Part shown: piece after piece, positions 33,921 to 42,806 of the stretch
How positions within the stretch are numbered: the stretch's first letter is position 1
Layout: each line of letters begins with the position of its first letter
Assembly: GCF_900996235.1 (NCBI RefSeq)
Contig: NZ_CAAJGM010000111.1
Location: forward strand, 620,001-684,000
Length of the DNA: 64,000 nt
DNA from: Paraburkholderia sp. BCC1885
Lineage (GTDB): Bacteria > Pseudomonadota > Gammaproteobacteria > Burkholderiales > Burkholderiaceae
Direction: 5' to 3'
Translations under genes and position numbers: made by a program
The notes under the pieces: generated by a model
Seen by the model: the letters and a program-made list of their open reading frames with translations, nothing else
What the model was told of the DNA's origin: nothing
Database searches by the model: none

Positions 33921-35132
33921 ATGACAAACGATACTGTGCTGGTCATCGAACCCAATTTCACCGGCCATCGGTGGCGCTACGCCGAATGGGCCGCGGACGC
34001 CTGCGTCGAAGCGGGCTACCGCTGCCTGATCGTGACGGCCTCGGCCAACGCCCCACACGCGCTCGCCCAGCGGCTCGCCGCCGCCGGCAACCCCGCACTG
34101 CAGATCGCCTTTGTCGATCCGCCGGCACCCTCGGGCCGCCGCGGTCTCGACTCGATCAGCTACGTTCGCTTTCTGCGATTTTTCGAGCATATCTATCGCA
34201 GCATCAACCGCGAACGCGGCGTCGCGCTCGTAATCGTCCCTTACGTCGACTACTTTTTCTACGCCCTGCCCTTTCTCGGCTCGCCGTTCGGCACGACGCC
34301 GTGGATCGGCATCACCATGCGGGCGTCGTTCCATCACACCCAGGTCGGCGTGCGCGCGCCGCGCCGCCCGCTCGTGAATGCACTCAAGGCGGCGCTGTTT
34401 CGCCGCGCGCTGCGCTCGTCGGGCATGAAGACGCTGCTGTCGATCGATCCCACCTTGCGCGACTGGTACACCGGCACGGCGGATCAGCGCGGCGCGGCGC
34501 TCGGCGGCGCGGCCGTGCTCTATCTCGCCGACCCGTTCCCCGACACGGTGGCGGGCGACCCCGCCGAGGCACGCCGGCGTCTGCAGCTCGAAAGCGGCCG
34601 CTATCTGCTGGTGTACGGCGCGATCACCGAGCGCAAGGGCATCCACGAACTGATCGATGCGCTCGCTGAACGGCAGGACCCGGTGCGTCTCCTGATTGCC
34701 GGCGAACAGGACGCCGACACGCGTGCCTACCTGCAAAGCATCACGAGCGCGCTGACGCCGCCGCCCGTGATCCTGGACCGCTTTATTCCGGACGATGTGG
34801 AGCGCGATCTGTTCTCCGCCTGCGACGCGGTATGGCTCGGTTACAAGGGACATTACGGCATGAGCGGCGTGCTGGTGCAGGCGTATCGCTTCAACAAGCC
34901 GGTGATCGCCACTTCGGATGGCCTGATCGGGTGGTTTTGCCGTAACGGCGAACTGGGTCCGGTGGTCGACGAACTGTCGGGTGCGGCTATCAACGCGGCG
35001 CTCGACCAACTGTTTCCGGACGACACGCCAGGTACCGCCGTGAGGCCTCTTTTGGGCGCGCCCGCAGGCCATCTGCTGGCGCAGAACACGCTTAGCCAGT
35101 TCAAGAAGACGCTGCAACTGGCGATTTCCTAG
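33921..35132 (+). CDS. Glycosyltransferase (GT-B fold)
   Basis: The 403-residue protein begins DTVLVIEPNFTGHRWRYAEW and has a Rossmann-like C-terminal half with YLLVYGAITERKGIHELIDAL (about 228-248). Late in the protein, GHYGMSGVLVQAYRFNKPVIA takes the place of the usual E-x7-E motif. This divergence makes the exact family uncertain, although GT4 fits best. It is likely to add a sugar to the EPS repeat unit at the cytoplasmic face. It is transcribed alone, divergent from wzx and convergent with an acyltransferase. Confidence 0.8.
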   Translation: MTNDTVLVIEPNFTGHRWRYAEWAADACVEAGYRCLIVTASANAPHALAQRLAAAGNPALQIAFVDPPAPSGRRGLDSISYVRFLRFFEHIYRSINRERGVALVIVPYVDYFFYALPFLGSPFGTTPWIGITMRASFHHTQVGVRAPRRPLVNALKAALFRRALRSSGMKTLLSIDPTLRDWYTGTADQRGAALGGAAVLYLADPFPDTVAGDPAEARRRLQLESGRYLLVYGAITERKGIHELIDALAERQDPVRLLIAGEQDADTRAYLQSITSALTPPPVILDRFIPDDVERDLFSACDAVWLGYKGHYGMSGVLVQAYRFNKPVIATSDGLIGWFCRNGELGPVVDELSGAAINAALDQLFPDDTPGTAVRPLLGAPAGHLLAQNTLSQFKKTLQLAIS

Positions 35133-35152
35133 CAAGCTCGCAGACACGCGGC

Positions 35153-35200
35153 TCAAGAAAACCACCCGCCGCCGTGCGCCTCACGGTACAGCGGCGGGTG
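35153..35200 (-). terminator. Rho-independent terminator of the acyltransferase gene
   Basis: Read on the minus strand, a perfect 10-pair stem (CACCCGCCGC at 35191-35200 and GCGGCGGGTG at 35163-35172) with an 18-base loop is followed by GTTTTCTTG. It starts 14 bases after the stop of the gene at 35214, and lies between two convergent genes. Confidence 0.8.
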
Positions 35201-35213
35201 TGCGCGGCTTGCC

Positions 35214-36341
35214 TCACGACATGACGAGCTTGCTGCGTTTCGTGGTCAGCGCCTTGCCGAGCGCCATGAAGGGCCGTTCGATCAGATGAAAGCTCACCAG
35301 CGACACCAGCACCGCCAGCGTCAGCGCAATCGCCATGACGACGGCGAGCGGCAACGACGCGCCCAGCAGCTTGATCGTTGCAATCAGGATCGGCACATGC
35401 CACAGATACAGGCTGTACGAGATATCGCCGAAGAAACGCGCCACGCTGTGCTTCAGCACGCGGCCGGTGCGCGCCGAGCTGATCGCCACCACCATCAGCA
35501 AGGTGGCCGCCGCGCCCTGCCCATACTCGACGATGCTGCTGACCCACATCGGCGTCGCTTCGTTCGTCCGCACGTAATAGATGACGAGAAAGGCGCCCGC
35601 CGCGCAGCCGAGCCTGAATGCCATGGACCTGGCAAGAAACCACGCGGAGCAGGCCGGCAGATGCATCGCCAGCAAAATTCCGAACATGAATACCGGCACG
35701 TACTGGAGCGTCGCACCGTAGCTCGCCGAATAGAACTGCAGCAGTATCGCCAGCGGCACGGTCAGCACGGTCACGAGCAGAACGAATCGAGGCGGACGCC
35801 GCGCGACAAACACCGCGAGAAACGGGAAGATGATCGAGATACGCATCTCGTGCACCAGCGACCAGACCACCGGATTGACGCGCCCGGTATCGAATTGTCC
35901 GATCAATAGCAGGTGGCTCAGAATCACATCGAGCGTGGGAGCCGGTTGATTCTCGACGCCGGTAAACCAGTCGCTTAGACGTGTATCGGCATAGCCGCCC
36001 GGCAACGCCGTTTCCAGCGCGCAGGCCGCGAGAATGGCGACCCAGTAGGCGGGCATGATGCGCAGCACCCGTCTGACCAGATAAGTCCCATATGCGACTT
36101 TCTTACCGCCCAGAAATGCCTGGGCGAGCACGAATCCGCTCAAGGCGAAAAACAGCACCACGGAGCCGTGACCGCCGAGAAGAAAATGGAACGGCGTGTA
36201 TTTTAGTAATACTGACAACCAGCCGCTGTGCAGCGTGACGCCGCTATAGAACTGCGGCAGGACGATGAGGAAGTGAGTGCTGACGACGATGAGCGCAGCA
36301 ATGCCACGCAGTGAATGCAATTCGGCGTAGTTAGTTTTCAC
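35214..36341 (-). CDS. Acyltransferase 3 (OafA/ExoZ type) membrane protein
   Basis: The 375-residue protein has about ten membrane segments and the acyltransferase-3 pattern: LHSLRGIAALIVVSTHFLIV (conserved Arg and His), GSVVLFFALSGFVLAQAF near 60 and YLVRRVLRIMPAYWVAIL near 90. Such enzymes O-acetylate or otherwise acylate surface glycans on the periplasmic side. The start is GTG at 36341 with GGGGG upstream. It is divergent from a second acyltransferase gene, with a long-armed inverted repeat between them. Confidence 0.88.
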   Translation of the reverse strand: MKTNYAELHSLRGIAALIVVSTHFLIVLPQFYSGVTLHSGWLSVLLKYTPFHFLLGGHGSVVLFFALSGFVLAQAFLGGKKVAYGTYLVRRVLRIMPAYWVAILAACALETALPGGYADTRLSDWFTGVENQPAPTLDVILSHLLLIGQFDTGRVNPVVWSLVHEMRISIIFPFLAVFVARRPPRFVLLVTVLTVPLAILLQFYSASYGATLQYVPVFMFGILLAMHLPACSAWFLARSMAFRLGCAAGAFLVIYYVRTNEATPMWVSSIVEYGQGAAATLLMVVAISSARTGRVLKHSVARFFGDISYSLYLWHVPILIATIKLLGASLPLAVVMAIALTLAVLVSLVSFHLIERPFMALGKALTTKRSKLVMS

Positions 36342-36367
36342 ATCGCCCCCCGTTCGTATGTCACCGA

Positions 36368-36432
36368 TCTTACCGACTGCACTTCAATGGGGTTCGTACG
36401 CGGCGTGAACAGCCTATTGTTAGTCGGTAAGA
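36368..36432. promoter_or_regulatory. Spaced 11-base inverted repeat between divergent acyltransferase genes
   Basis: TCTTACCGACT (36368-36378) and AGTCGGTAAGA (36422-36432) are perfect reverse complements, 43 bases apart, in the gap between two acyltransferase genes. Equivalent bases are about five helical turns apart, so two dimers on one DNA face are possible. Alternatively, the minus-strand transcript could form a long hairpin. Confidence 0.5.
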
Positions 36433-36625
36433 AACTGAGCCTGCTGCAAGCAATCTGTCGGAAAAACGTGCCGCTATGGCGGAAAAGCAAGAAGGTTGGC
36501 GGGTAGTGTGGAGGACACCGGGTTCCAGGTAGACCGGCGTTGGACGTCAAGGCCAGGCCGGCCGCCTCACGTCGCCATGCTCATCCTTGCGGCGCGATCG
36601 GAAAAAAATACTCAGGAGGGAGTCG

Positions 36626-37825
36626 ATGGGCGCCACTCAGCGGTTTGCAGTCCTCGACGCTGGTCGCGCTTTGGCTATAGCAGGTGTCATTGCGATTCAT
36701 CTGGCGTTGTTTCTGCCGAATTTGCCTGTCGCGCTGCAAAACGCAGCGGAGTACGGTCAATACGGCGTGCAGCTGTTCTTCGTCATCAGCGCCATTACGA
36801 TCTGCAAGACACTCGAAGACGCGGAGCACGAGACCGCCAGCACGCGCGAAGCCGTGCGCGTTTTTTACATCAAACGCTTCTTCCGGATTGCGCCGCTCTA
36901 TTACATCGGTGTGGCGGTGTACGGCATTCTCGATCTGGCCGGCACGCGCCTTGTCCATGCGCAGGTGCTCGCCCCTCATCAGTTGACGGACGTCGTCGCC
37001 AATCTGCTGTTCATTCATGCGTGGGTGCCGACGGCCATCAATAGCGTCGTGCCTGGCGGCTGGTCGATCGGCATTGAAATGTTCTTCTATGCGATCGCGC
37101 CGCTGCTGTTCTTCGTCGCGAAGTCACGTCATGGCTTGTGGGCCATCACGGCCTGCACCGCGCTGCTCTGCGGCGTGTTCGTGTATGCCGGCGCCTGTGA
37201 GGGTCACGCAGGATGCGCGATACCCAACAACACCTTCCTCTATTACTGGCCGCCGACCCAGTTGCCATGCTTCATCGTCGGTTTCTGGCTATGGCATCTG
37301 GGCAGGCCGCTCCTGTCCGGTGCTCGCCTTTCGTCGCGCTTGACCACAGGAACAGCCACCCTTGTGGCCGCCGGCTTCGGCTGGTTGCTGGCGGCCGCCA
37401 TCCATCGCGAGGCGTTCGCCGTGGTACCCGTGATCGCCGCGCTCGCGTCCGCCTTGCTGCTGGTCGCGCTGTGCGGCGTGCCGGTGCGACTGCTGGTGGC
37501 GCCGGCCGTGCTGCGTATCGGCCAGAATAGTTACGGCATCTATATCTGGCACTTTCTCGCCATCTTCGTCGTGCGCATGGTGCTGAAGACGCCCCTGGGA
37601 GAAGCTGCACGGCACTATCCGGTTACCGCCTTCGTAATCGGCGCGCTCGTCGTCCTGCTGCTTGCCCACACCGCGGCGCTCGTCACCGCGCGCCGGATCG
37701 AACAACCCGTTTCGCGCTGGGCGCGGCGCCGTCTGATCAGCCGCCGAAAGCCGCCCCGCCCGCTTCCCGTCCCGCCTCCAACGGCCACCACCAGCCCCCG
37801 CGCCCAGTCTGCTACGGAGTACTAA
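36626..37825 (+). CDS. Acyltransferase 3 (OafA/ExoZ type) membrane protein
   Basis: The 399-residue protein has about ten membrane segments and acyltransferase-3 blocks: VLDAGRALAIAGVIAIHLAL (conserved Arg, His), GVQLFFVISAITICKTL near 45, and FYIKRFFRIAPLYYIGV near 80. AGGAGGG precedes ATG 36626. C-terminal residues from about 370 are basic and proline-rich, likely cytoplasmic. It should acylate the EPS or another surface glycan. The methyltransferase gene follows 54 bases downstream. Confidence 0.88.
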   Translation: MGATQRFAVLDAGRALAIAGVIAIHLALFLPNLPVALQNAAEYGQYGVQLFFVISAITICKTLEDAEHETASTREAVRVFYIKRFFRIAPLYYIGVAVYGILDLAGTRLVHAQVLAPHQLTDVVANLLFIHAWVPTAINSVVPGGWSIGIEMFFYAIAPLLFFVAKSRHGLWAITACTALLCGVFVYAGACEGHAGCAIPNNTFLYYWPPTQLPCFIVGFWLWHLGRPLLSGARLSSRLTTGTATLVAAGFGWLLAAAIHREAFAVVPVIAALASALLLVALCGVPVRLLVAPAVLRIGQNSYGIYIWHFLAIFVVRMVLKTPLGEAARHYPVTAFVIGALVVLLLAHTAALVTARRIEQPVSRWARRRLISRRKPPRPLPVPPPTATTSPRAQSATEY

Positions 37826-37879
37826 GTCCTCCTTCGCCGAGCCGCGGTCATATAAAGCCAGACAAATCGGGAGAACACC

Positions 37880-38569
37880 ATGCGAGAGATCTCTTACGCC
37901 AGCCAAACGGTCGAATCGGCTAATCCTCTGGCACGCTACGCCCACCGAGCCCGCATTGCCCTTGCATTAAAACTGGTCGAGCGGTTCTGCTCGAACTCCG
38001 CAACGGTGGTCGATTTCGGCTCGGGTCCCGGGCTATTCCTCCATACGCTAGGCGAGCTTCGTCCTGATCTGTGCCTCGTCGGCCTCGACCCTTACGTCCA
38101 ACCGTCGTATCCGGAGATCCGCTACGAGGCGCGCCTCGATAACCTCGAGCCGGGCTCGGTCGACGTGCTCACGGTGCTGGAAGTTTGCGAGCATCTTTAC
38201 CCGAACGAACTCGACGCGCTGCTTGCCGACGCCGCGCGAATCCTCAATCTCGACGGCGTTCTGATCATCTCGGTGCCGATCATGTACGGCGCGTCCGTGA
38301 TTCCGAAGCTGATGAACTGGGCGATCCGTGGCCGCGACTTTCATGTCGGCTATTCGCCGGCTGAAGTATTACGCTCGGTGGCAGGGTTCAGGATCTCGCG
38401 GCCCGAGAATCCCCGTACCACCCATAAGGGCTTCGACTTCCGCGAATTGCGCGCGCTCGTCAGCTCGCAGTTCATGGTCGAGCAGGTGTTTCGCAGCCCG
38501 CTTGCCTGGTTGCCATGGTGGATGAGCTCGCAATACTTCATGATCTGCCACCGGCGTTCGTTGCCGTAA
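37880..38569 (+). CDS. Class I SAM-dependent methyltransferase
   Basis: The 229-residue protein has the glycine-rich SAM-binding motif I in TVVDFGSGPGLFLHTLG (42-58), an acidic residue ending strand 2 (LVGLDPY), and motif LTVLEVCEHLYPNELDALL near 98. It is a Methyltransf_11/23-type enzyme. In this place it probably methylates an EPS sugar or a precursor; the target is inferred. It shares strand and spacing (54 bases) with the acyltransferase gene upstream and likely the transcript. GGGAGAA precedes the ATG. Confidence 0.85.
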   Translation: MREISYASQTVESANPLARYAHRARIALALKLVERFCSNSATVVDFGSGPGLFLHTLGELRPDLCLVGLDPYVQPSYPEIRYEARLDNLEPGSVDVLTVLEVCEHLYPNELDALLADAARILNLDGVLIISVPIMYGASVIPKLMNWAIRGRDFHVGYSPAEVLRSVAGFRISRPENPRTTHKGFDFRELRALVSSQFMVEQVFRSPLAWLPWWMSSQYFMICHRRSLP

Positions 38570-38593
38570 TGGCGTGCATCACACGCTGCCGCA

Positions 38594-39739
38594 TCACGCG
38601 GTCATGGCGGGACTCGGTGCAGGCGCTGCACGTTGCGCGTAACGCCGCAGAATCGCCGAACGCATGGGCCGCTCGATGCTGACGAACAGAATCACGCTCA
38701 ACGCCACCATGCCGGCCAGCAGCGCAAGCGCGCCGCGTTGCCCGACACCGGCGAGTTCAGCGAGATGAATCAGCGGGACGTGGATCAGATACAGAGAAAA
38801 ACTCGCCTCGCCCAATAGCACCATCGGCCGCACGTTCAACAGTCCCCACGCGGGCTGTTTCTGCATGGCGATGCTGCCGACCAGCAACGCAAAGCACGGC
38901 GACAGCAGGTAGTAAGCCGGTTCAATAGGACGCCACACCGACAGCACGCCGATCGCGAGTATCGCCAGCAGCGACGCAACCCGCGCGCCACGCTCATACG
39001 AGCGAGCGCCACGCTGCAATTCACGGCAATAGCACTGCACGCCGATTCCCAGCGCGAACTCGAACAGATGCGTGAGCGGAAACTGCGAGACCAGAAAACC
39101 GCTGCGCGACAGTGGCAGAAACCGCAGCAGCGCGACAATCCACAAGCCTTGGGCGCAGAACCCCGCGAGCAACACCATGCCACGTTGAGCGGCCGTCAGA
39201 CGTTTAATGAAGGCCACCAGCAGGGGAAACGCCAGATAGAAAAAAGCCTCGCACGAGATACTCCAGGTGGGTCCATCCCACGGCTGATTAACGGCGGCAA
39301 ACGGCAGCCAGGCCGTCAGGCCGAGCAGTTGCGCAACCAGGCTCGTGATCAAAGGCAATAGCGGATTACCTGGGATTCCATACCATTCGAACAGATGCGT
39401 GTGGTCGTCCGAGATCAGCAAAATGGCGGTGACCGGCGCGGCAAGCATTAGCGAGAACACCAGCATCGGATAAATGCGCGCGAAGCGGGCGACATAAAAG
39501 CGCCTGATACCCTCGCTATCGAGGCCGTCGCCATAGTTGTGCGCGAGGATGAAGCCCGACAGCACGAAGAAGAATGTCACCGCCGGACGGCTATCGCCCG
39601 CAACCCAGCGCACCGGCGCGGAGAAATTCACGTAGCCCATCACCGCCAGATGCGACACCACCACCCACAGCGCCGCAAAAAAACGAATGCTGGTGAGCGC
39701 GGGCAAGGCGCTGCGCGGCTCGCGTGAGTTCTGTCTCAT
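38594..39739 (-). CDS. Acyltransferase 3 (OafA/ExoZ type) membrane protein
   Basis: The 381-residue membrane protein has acyltransferase-3 blocks: ALTSIRFFAALWVVVSHLAV (Arg, His), AVTFFFVLSGFILAHNYGD near 52, and FYVARFARIYPMLVFSLML near 80. ATG 39739 overlaps the stop of the upstream glycosyltransferase (ATGA), so the two are translationally coupled. A longer frame upstream is spurious. It is the third acyltransferase-3 of the locus, implying a heavily decorated polysaccharide. Confidence 0.88.
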   Translation of the reverse strand: MRQNSREPRSALPALTSIRFFAALWVVVSHLAVMGYVNFSAPVRWVAGDSRPAVTFFFVLSGFILAHNYGDGLDSEGIRRFYVARFARIYPMLVFSLMLAAPVTAILLISDDHTHLFEWYGIPGNPLLPLITSLVAQLLGLTAWLPFAAVNQPWDGPTWSISCEAFFYLAFPLLVAFIKRLTAAQRGMVLLAGFCAQGLWIVALLRFLPLSRSGFLVSQFPLTHLFEFALGIGVQCYCRELQRGARSYERGARVASLLAILAIGVLSVWRPIEPAYYLLSPCFALLVGSIAMQKQPAWGLLNVRPMVLLGEASFSLYLIHVPLIHLAELAGVGQRGALALLAGMVALSVILFVSIERPMRSAILRRYAQRAAPAPSPAMTA

Positions 39740-40914
39740 GCGTGCAGCCCCGCCGTCAACGTGAACGGATCGCGTTCCAGCACGTTCAGCAGATCGCGCG
39801 CCATTGCTTCGACGGTAAAGCGTGCCTTGAACAGCGCCCGCCCGCGCGATCGCATTTGCGCGCGCGCATCGGCATCGAGCGCAAGCCAGCGCCGCAGATT
39901 TTCTTCCGTGCCTTCGACAGTGTCCGCTGCAACAAAGCCCGCGCCATCCGCGGCGATTTCGCGCCAGATGTTCACCTTGTCCGAGATGAGCGCGGGCAAG
40001 CCGCAAGCCAGCGCCTCGGCCACCGCCACACCGAAGTTCTCCTGATGCGATGGCAGCGCGAACGCCTCGCTCGCATAGAAAGCGCCCCACTTCAGCGGCC
40101 CCTGCAACATGCCGGTCCACGTGACGCGCGCGTCCAGGCCCAGTTGCGCCGTCTGTGCGCGCAAGGTCGCGAGCCAGCCGTTGCCGTCGGGGCCCGCCAT
40201 CACCAGATGCAGGCCGGGGTCCAGCGCGGCCACGTTCGCAAAGGCGCGCAGCAGCAGATCGCAGCCCTTCTTTTCGTGGATGCGGCCGAGAAACAGGATC
40301 AGGCGCTTGCCGCGCAAATGCGGGTACGCTGCGAGAAACCCTTCACGCAATTCGGCATCGTTGCGCGGCGGCGCGTTCGTGCCATAAGTCGAGACCGCCT
40401 CGGTTGCGCGGTAAAGCCAGAACGATTCGTGCGCCGCCAGACGTTCGTCCTCGGTCGTGTACAGCACCGCGCGCGCGTCGCGCAACACGCGATATTCGGC
40501 CCATGGCCAATACAGCCACTTCTTCAGATGCTTGAGCGGATAGGTCCGCTTGAACCACGGGTCGAGCATGCCGTGCGCGTACACGTAGTACGGCACCTCG
40601 GAACGGCGCAGCGCGCGCCACGTGCCGAAGCTGTGATATTGCCAAAGCCCGTTGACGATGACCGCATCGTAGTCTCGCACGTAGCGTTGCAGCCAGGGTA
40701 CGAGTTGCTCGCAATAGGCATAGTTGCCGCGCACCGGCCCGAGGATATGCAGCGGCAGCGGAAAGTCCCGCAGGAACGCAGCGTCGGGGCGATCGAGCGT
40801 CAGCACCTCGACCTGATGCCCCATTGCCCGCAACATCACGCCGCCTTGCCGCACGCCTTCGGCGGGGCCGCCGGCGCGCGGATCGAGTGAGGCGAGTAAA
40901 TGCAGAATTCTCAT
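39736..40914 (-). CDS. Glycosyltransferase, GT4 family
   Basis: The 392-residue GT-B enzyme begins MRILHLLASLDPRAGGPAEG. The C-terminal domain has ILFLGRIHEKKGCDLLLRAF near 202 and the E-x7-E motif in SHQENFGVAVAEALACGLPAL near 302. It should add one sugar of the EPS unit. ATG 40914 lies five bases after the GMC oxidoreductase stop, and its own stop overlaps the acyltransferase start, so the three genes are tightly coupled. Confidence 0.92.
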   Translation of the reverse strand: MRILHLLASLDPRAGGPAEGVRQGGVMLRAMGHQVEVLTLDRPDAAFLRDFPLPLHILGPVRGNYAYCEQLVPWLQRYVRDYDAVIVNGLWQYHSFGTWRALRRSEVPYYVYAHGMLDPWFKRTYPLKHLKKWLYWPWAEYRVLRDARAVLYTTEDERLAAHESFWLYRATEAVSTYGTNAPPRNDAELREGFLAAYPHLRGKRLILFLGRIHEKKGCDLLLRAFANVAALDPGLHLVMAGPDGNGWLATLRAQTAQLGLDARVTWTGMLQGPLKWGAFYASEAFALPSHQENFGVAVAEALACGLPALISDKVNIWREIAADGAGFVAADTVEGTEENLRRWLALDADARAQMRSRGRALFKARFTVEAMARDLLNVLERDPFTLTAGLHA

Positions 40915-40919
40915 CGTGC

Positions 40920-42686
40920 TTATCTCTTGCCGAGTGACAGCAGTCCGCTCGCGGGCGTGGTCGAAAGCGCCGCCCACGCAATTTCGTCCTGCGCCGACGC
41001 CGCCTCGCCGTGCACCTCGCCGTGCACCTCGCCGCGCACCTCACCGAAGCTCGGCTGAGTGGCGATGATCGCCTGCGGGCGGCTCAGTTCCACCGCCATG
41101 TGGCCTGCCAGCCGCAGCGCCAGCGCGACGATAGTGATGGTCGGAAAATTGGCGCCGACGGTCGGAAACACCGAACTGCCGGCAATGTACAGATTGGTCA
41201 TGCCATGCACCTTGCAGTTGCGATCCACCACCCCCTCTTTCGGCGAATCGTGCATGCGGGTGGTGCCCATATGATGCCAGGTCCCTTCGAGTCCGATCGG
41301 CCAGAGCCGCCCTTCGATGGGCGCATCGAGCCTCACTCTCGCCACGCCGCTACGCTCCAATTCCTCGCCCACTAACGCAAACGTGCGGTCGAAGGTACGC
41401 TGCACATTCGAAGTCAATTGCCAGGCAACGCGCACCCGGTTCATGCCGAGCTGGTCGCGCTGCTGCGACAGCGTCACGCGGCTGTCGGGATTCGGTTCGG
41501 CTTCGACGATGGCCTGCAACTTGACATTCCTGATCAGCGAACGCGGATGCAGGATGCGCGTGAGCGCAAACCCCACCGTATCCGCCGGATGCGAGGCCAT
41601 GGTGACGAGGTCGCGGCCCAGACGCCAGCCTGGCTGGTCCTTGCGCAACAGCCCCTGCTTGCAGCGGATCAACGCCTCGGCCGCCTTGCTGCCTTCGCCG
41701 GCGAACATCGAGAAAAACCACACGCGTGCATTCAACAAACGCTCGCGCTGCAGCAGTTCTTCGGTCAGCGCGAACTGCGAGGCGATGCGCGTGCCGTGCG
41801 CAGACACAGCGGCGTTCTGGTAGTGATACTTGATGTCGTACAGCTTGTTGCGCGACCACTCGTGACTAAACTGGATATCCGCCGACATCAGCCGTGGATG
41901 ATCCATGTAAAAGCGCCCGACCAGGTCGTTGCCGTTACCAAGTCCCGCCGGACGAATGCGGTTCGAAGCCAGCAGAAGACGCGCGTTTTCGATGCCGCCG
42001 GTCGCCAGCACGAACAGTTTCGCCCGCACGCTAATGTGCCGCCCGCTCAAGGTCGCGACCTCCACTTTCGTCACCGTGCGAGCGTCGCTATCGGAATCGA
42101 TATTCACCACGTTCGCATACAGATAGACGTTCACGTGCCGCGAATTTTCAAGGTCCTGGCGATATAGCCTGCCAAAGCGCGCCGGTGGACTGAACTGCGA
42201 AATCGTATCGCGGACCTTGCCGGTGACGAGCGGCAAACGACGCACGTCGCTGCGGCCGATTGCCGTCTCCCAGAACTGCGGCTCGAAGTTATTCGGACCG
42301 AGCTTGAGCACCGCATGCGTGCGCGCGTAGAACGGCGCGAGTTCGTCGAGCCCGAACGGCCAGCCGCTATGCGCTACCCAATCGCGCTTTTCGAAATCCA
42401 GCGGATCGAGCGGACGACACCAGCCGCCCCAGCAATTGCTGCTGCCGCCCAGATAACGGCTGCGGCTACCGTCGGCGAACTGATACGGCAGCCCCGCGTT
42501 CTCGCCGCGATACAGGTCGCGTGTGAGTTCATCGGGCTTGTAGCCACCGCTTTCGAGCACACAGGTTGCGATGCCAAGACGATCCATTTCAAGCGCCAGC
42601 GCGATGCCTGCAGCGCCCGCGCCGATTATGCACACTTTGGTCTCAACGCACGTACCTTCTTCGACACTACGGGTATCAATAAACAT
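40920..42686 (-). CDS. GMC family FAD-dependent oxidoreductase in the EPS locus
   Basis: The 588-residue flavoprotein has the FAD-binding GAGAAG at 22-27, LGGSSNCWGGWCRPL near 90, an ATGGIENARLLLAS block near 240 and the C-terminal GANFPTITIVALALRLAGHM. This is the GMC/glucose-methanol-choline superfamily, oxidising an alcohol, often a sugar hydroxyl. There is no signal peptide. ATG 42686 has GGGGAGG upstream. The C-terminus carries a short tandem repeat (E-V-x-G). Its place directly before a coupled glycosyltransferase suggests it oxidises a sugar of the repeat unit or a precursor, which is inferred. Confidence 0.85.
   Translation of the reverse strand: MFIDTRSVEEGTCVETKVCIIGAGAAGIALALEMDRLGIATCVLESGGYKPDELTRDLYRGENAGLPYQFADGSRSRYLGGSSNCWGGWCRPLDPLDFEKRDWVAHSGWPFGLDELAPFYARTHAVLKLGPNNFEPQFWETAIGRSDVRRLPLVTGKVRDTISQFSPPARFGRLYRQDLENSRHVNVYLYANVVNIDSDSDARTVTKVEVATLSGRHISVRAKLFVLATGGIENARLLLASNRIRPAGLGNGNDLVGRFYMDHPRLMSADIQFSHEWSRNKLYDIKYHYQNAAVSAHGTRIASQFALTEELLQRERLLNARVWFFSMFAGEGSKAAEALIRCKQGLLRKDQPGWRLGRDLVTMASHPADTVGFALTRILHPRSLIRNVKLQAIVEAEPNPDSRVTLSQQRDQLGMNRVRVAWQLTSNVQRTFDRTFALVGEELERSGVARVRLDAPIEGRLWPIGLEGTWHHMGTTRMHDSPKEGVVDRNCKVHGMTNLYIAGSSVFPTVGANFPTITIVALALRLAGHMAVELSRPQAIIATQPSFGEVRGEVHGEVHGEAASAQDEIAWAALSTTPASGLLSLGKR
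41004..41039. repeat. Three tandem 12-base copies inside the GMC oxidoreductase gene
   Basis: CTCGCCGTGCAC occurs twice, then once with a single change (CTCGCCGCGCAC), encoding repeated GEV(H/R) units near the C-terminus. The unit length keeps the frame, so copy number can vary without breaking the protein. Confidence 0.85.
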
Positions 42687-42806
42687 CCCGTTGCCTCCCC
42701 GTTTAGTACAACTTCTCATTCACCGATGCTGATCTATCATCGGTCACGCTTCCAGATACGGCACGACAAGAACGCAGCGCGGCCCGCCATGCCATGCTGA
42801 CGGACT

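Noticed and set aside
36368..36432. Insertion sequence or invertible element ends
   Set aside because: The 11-base arms have no recombinase or transposase gene near them and no target duplication; kept only as a possible operator.
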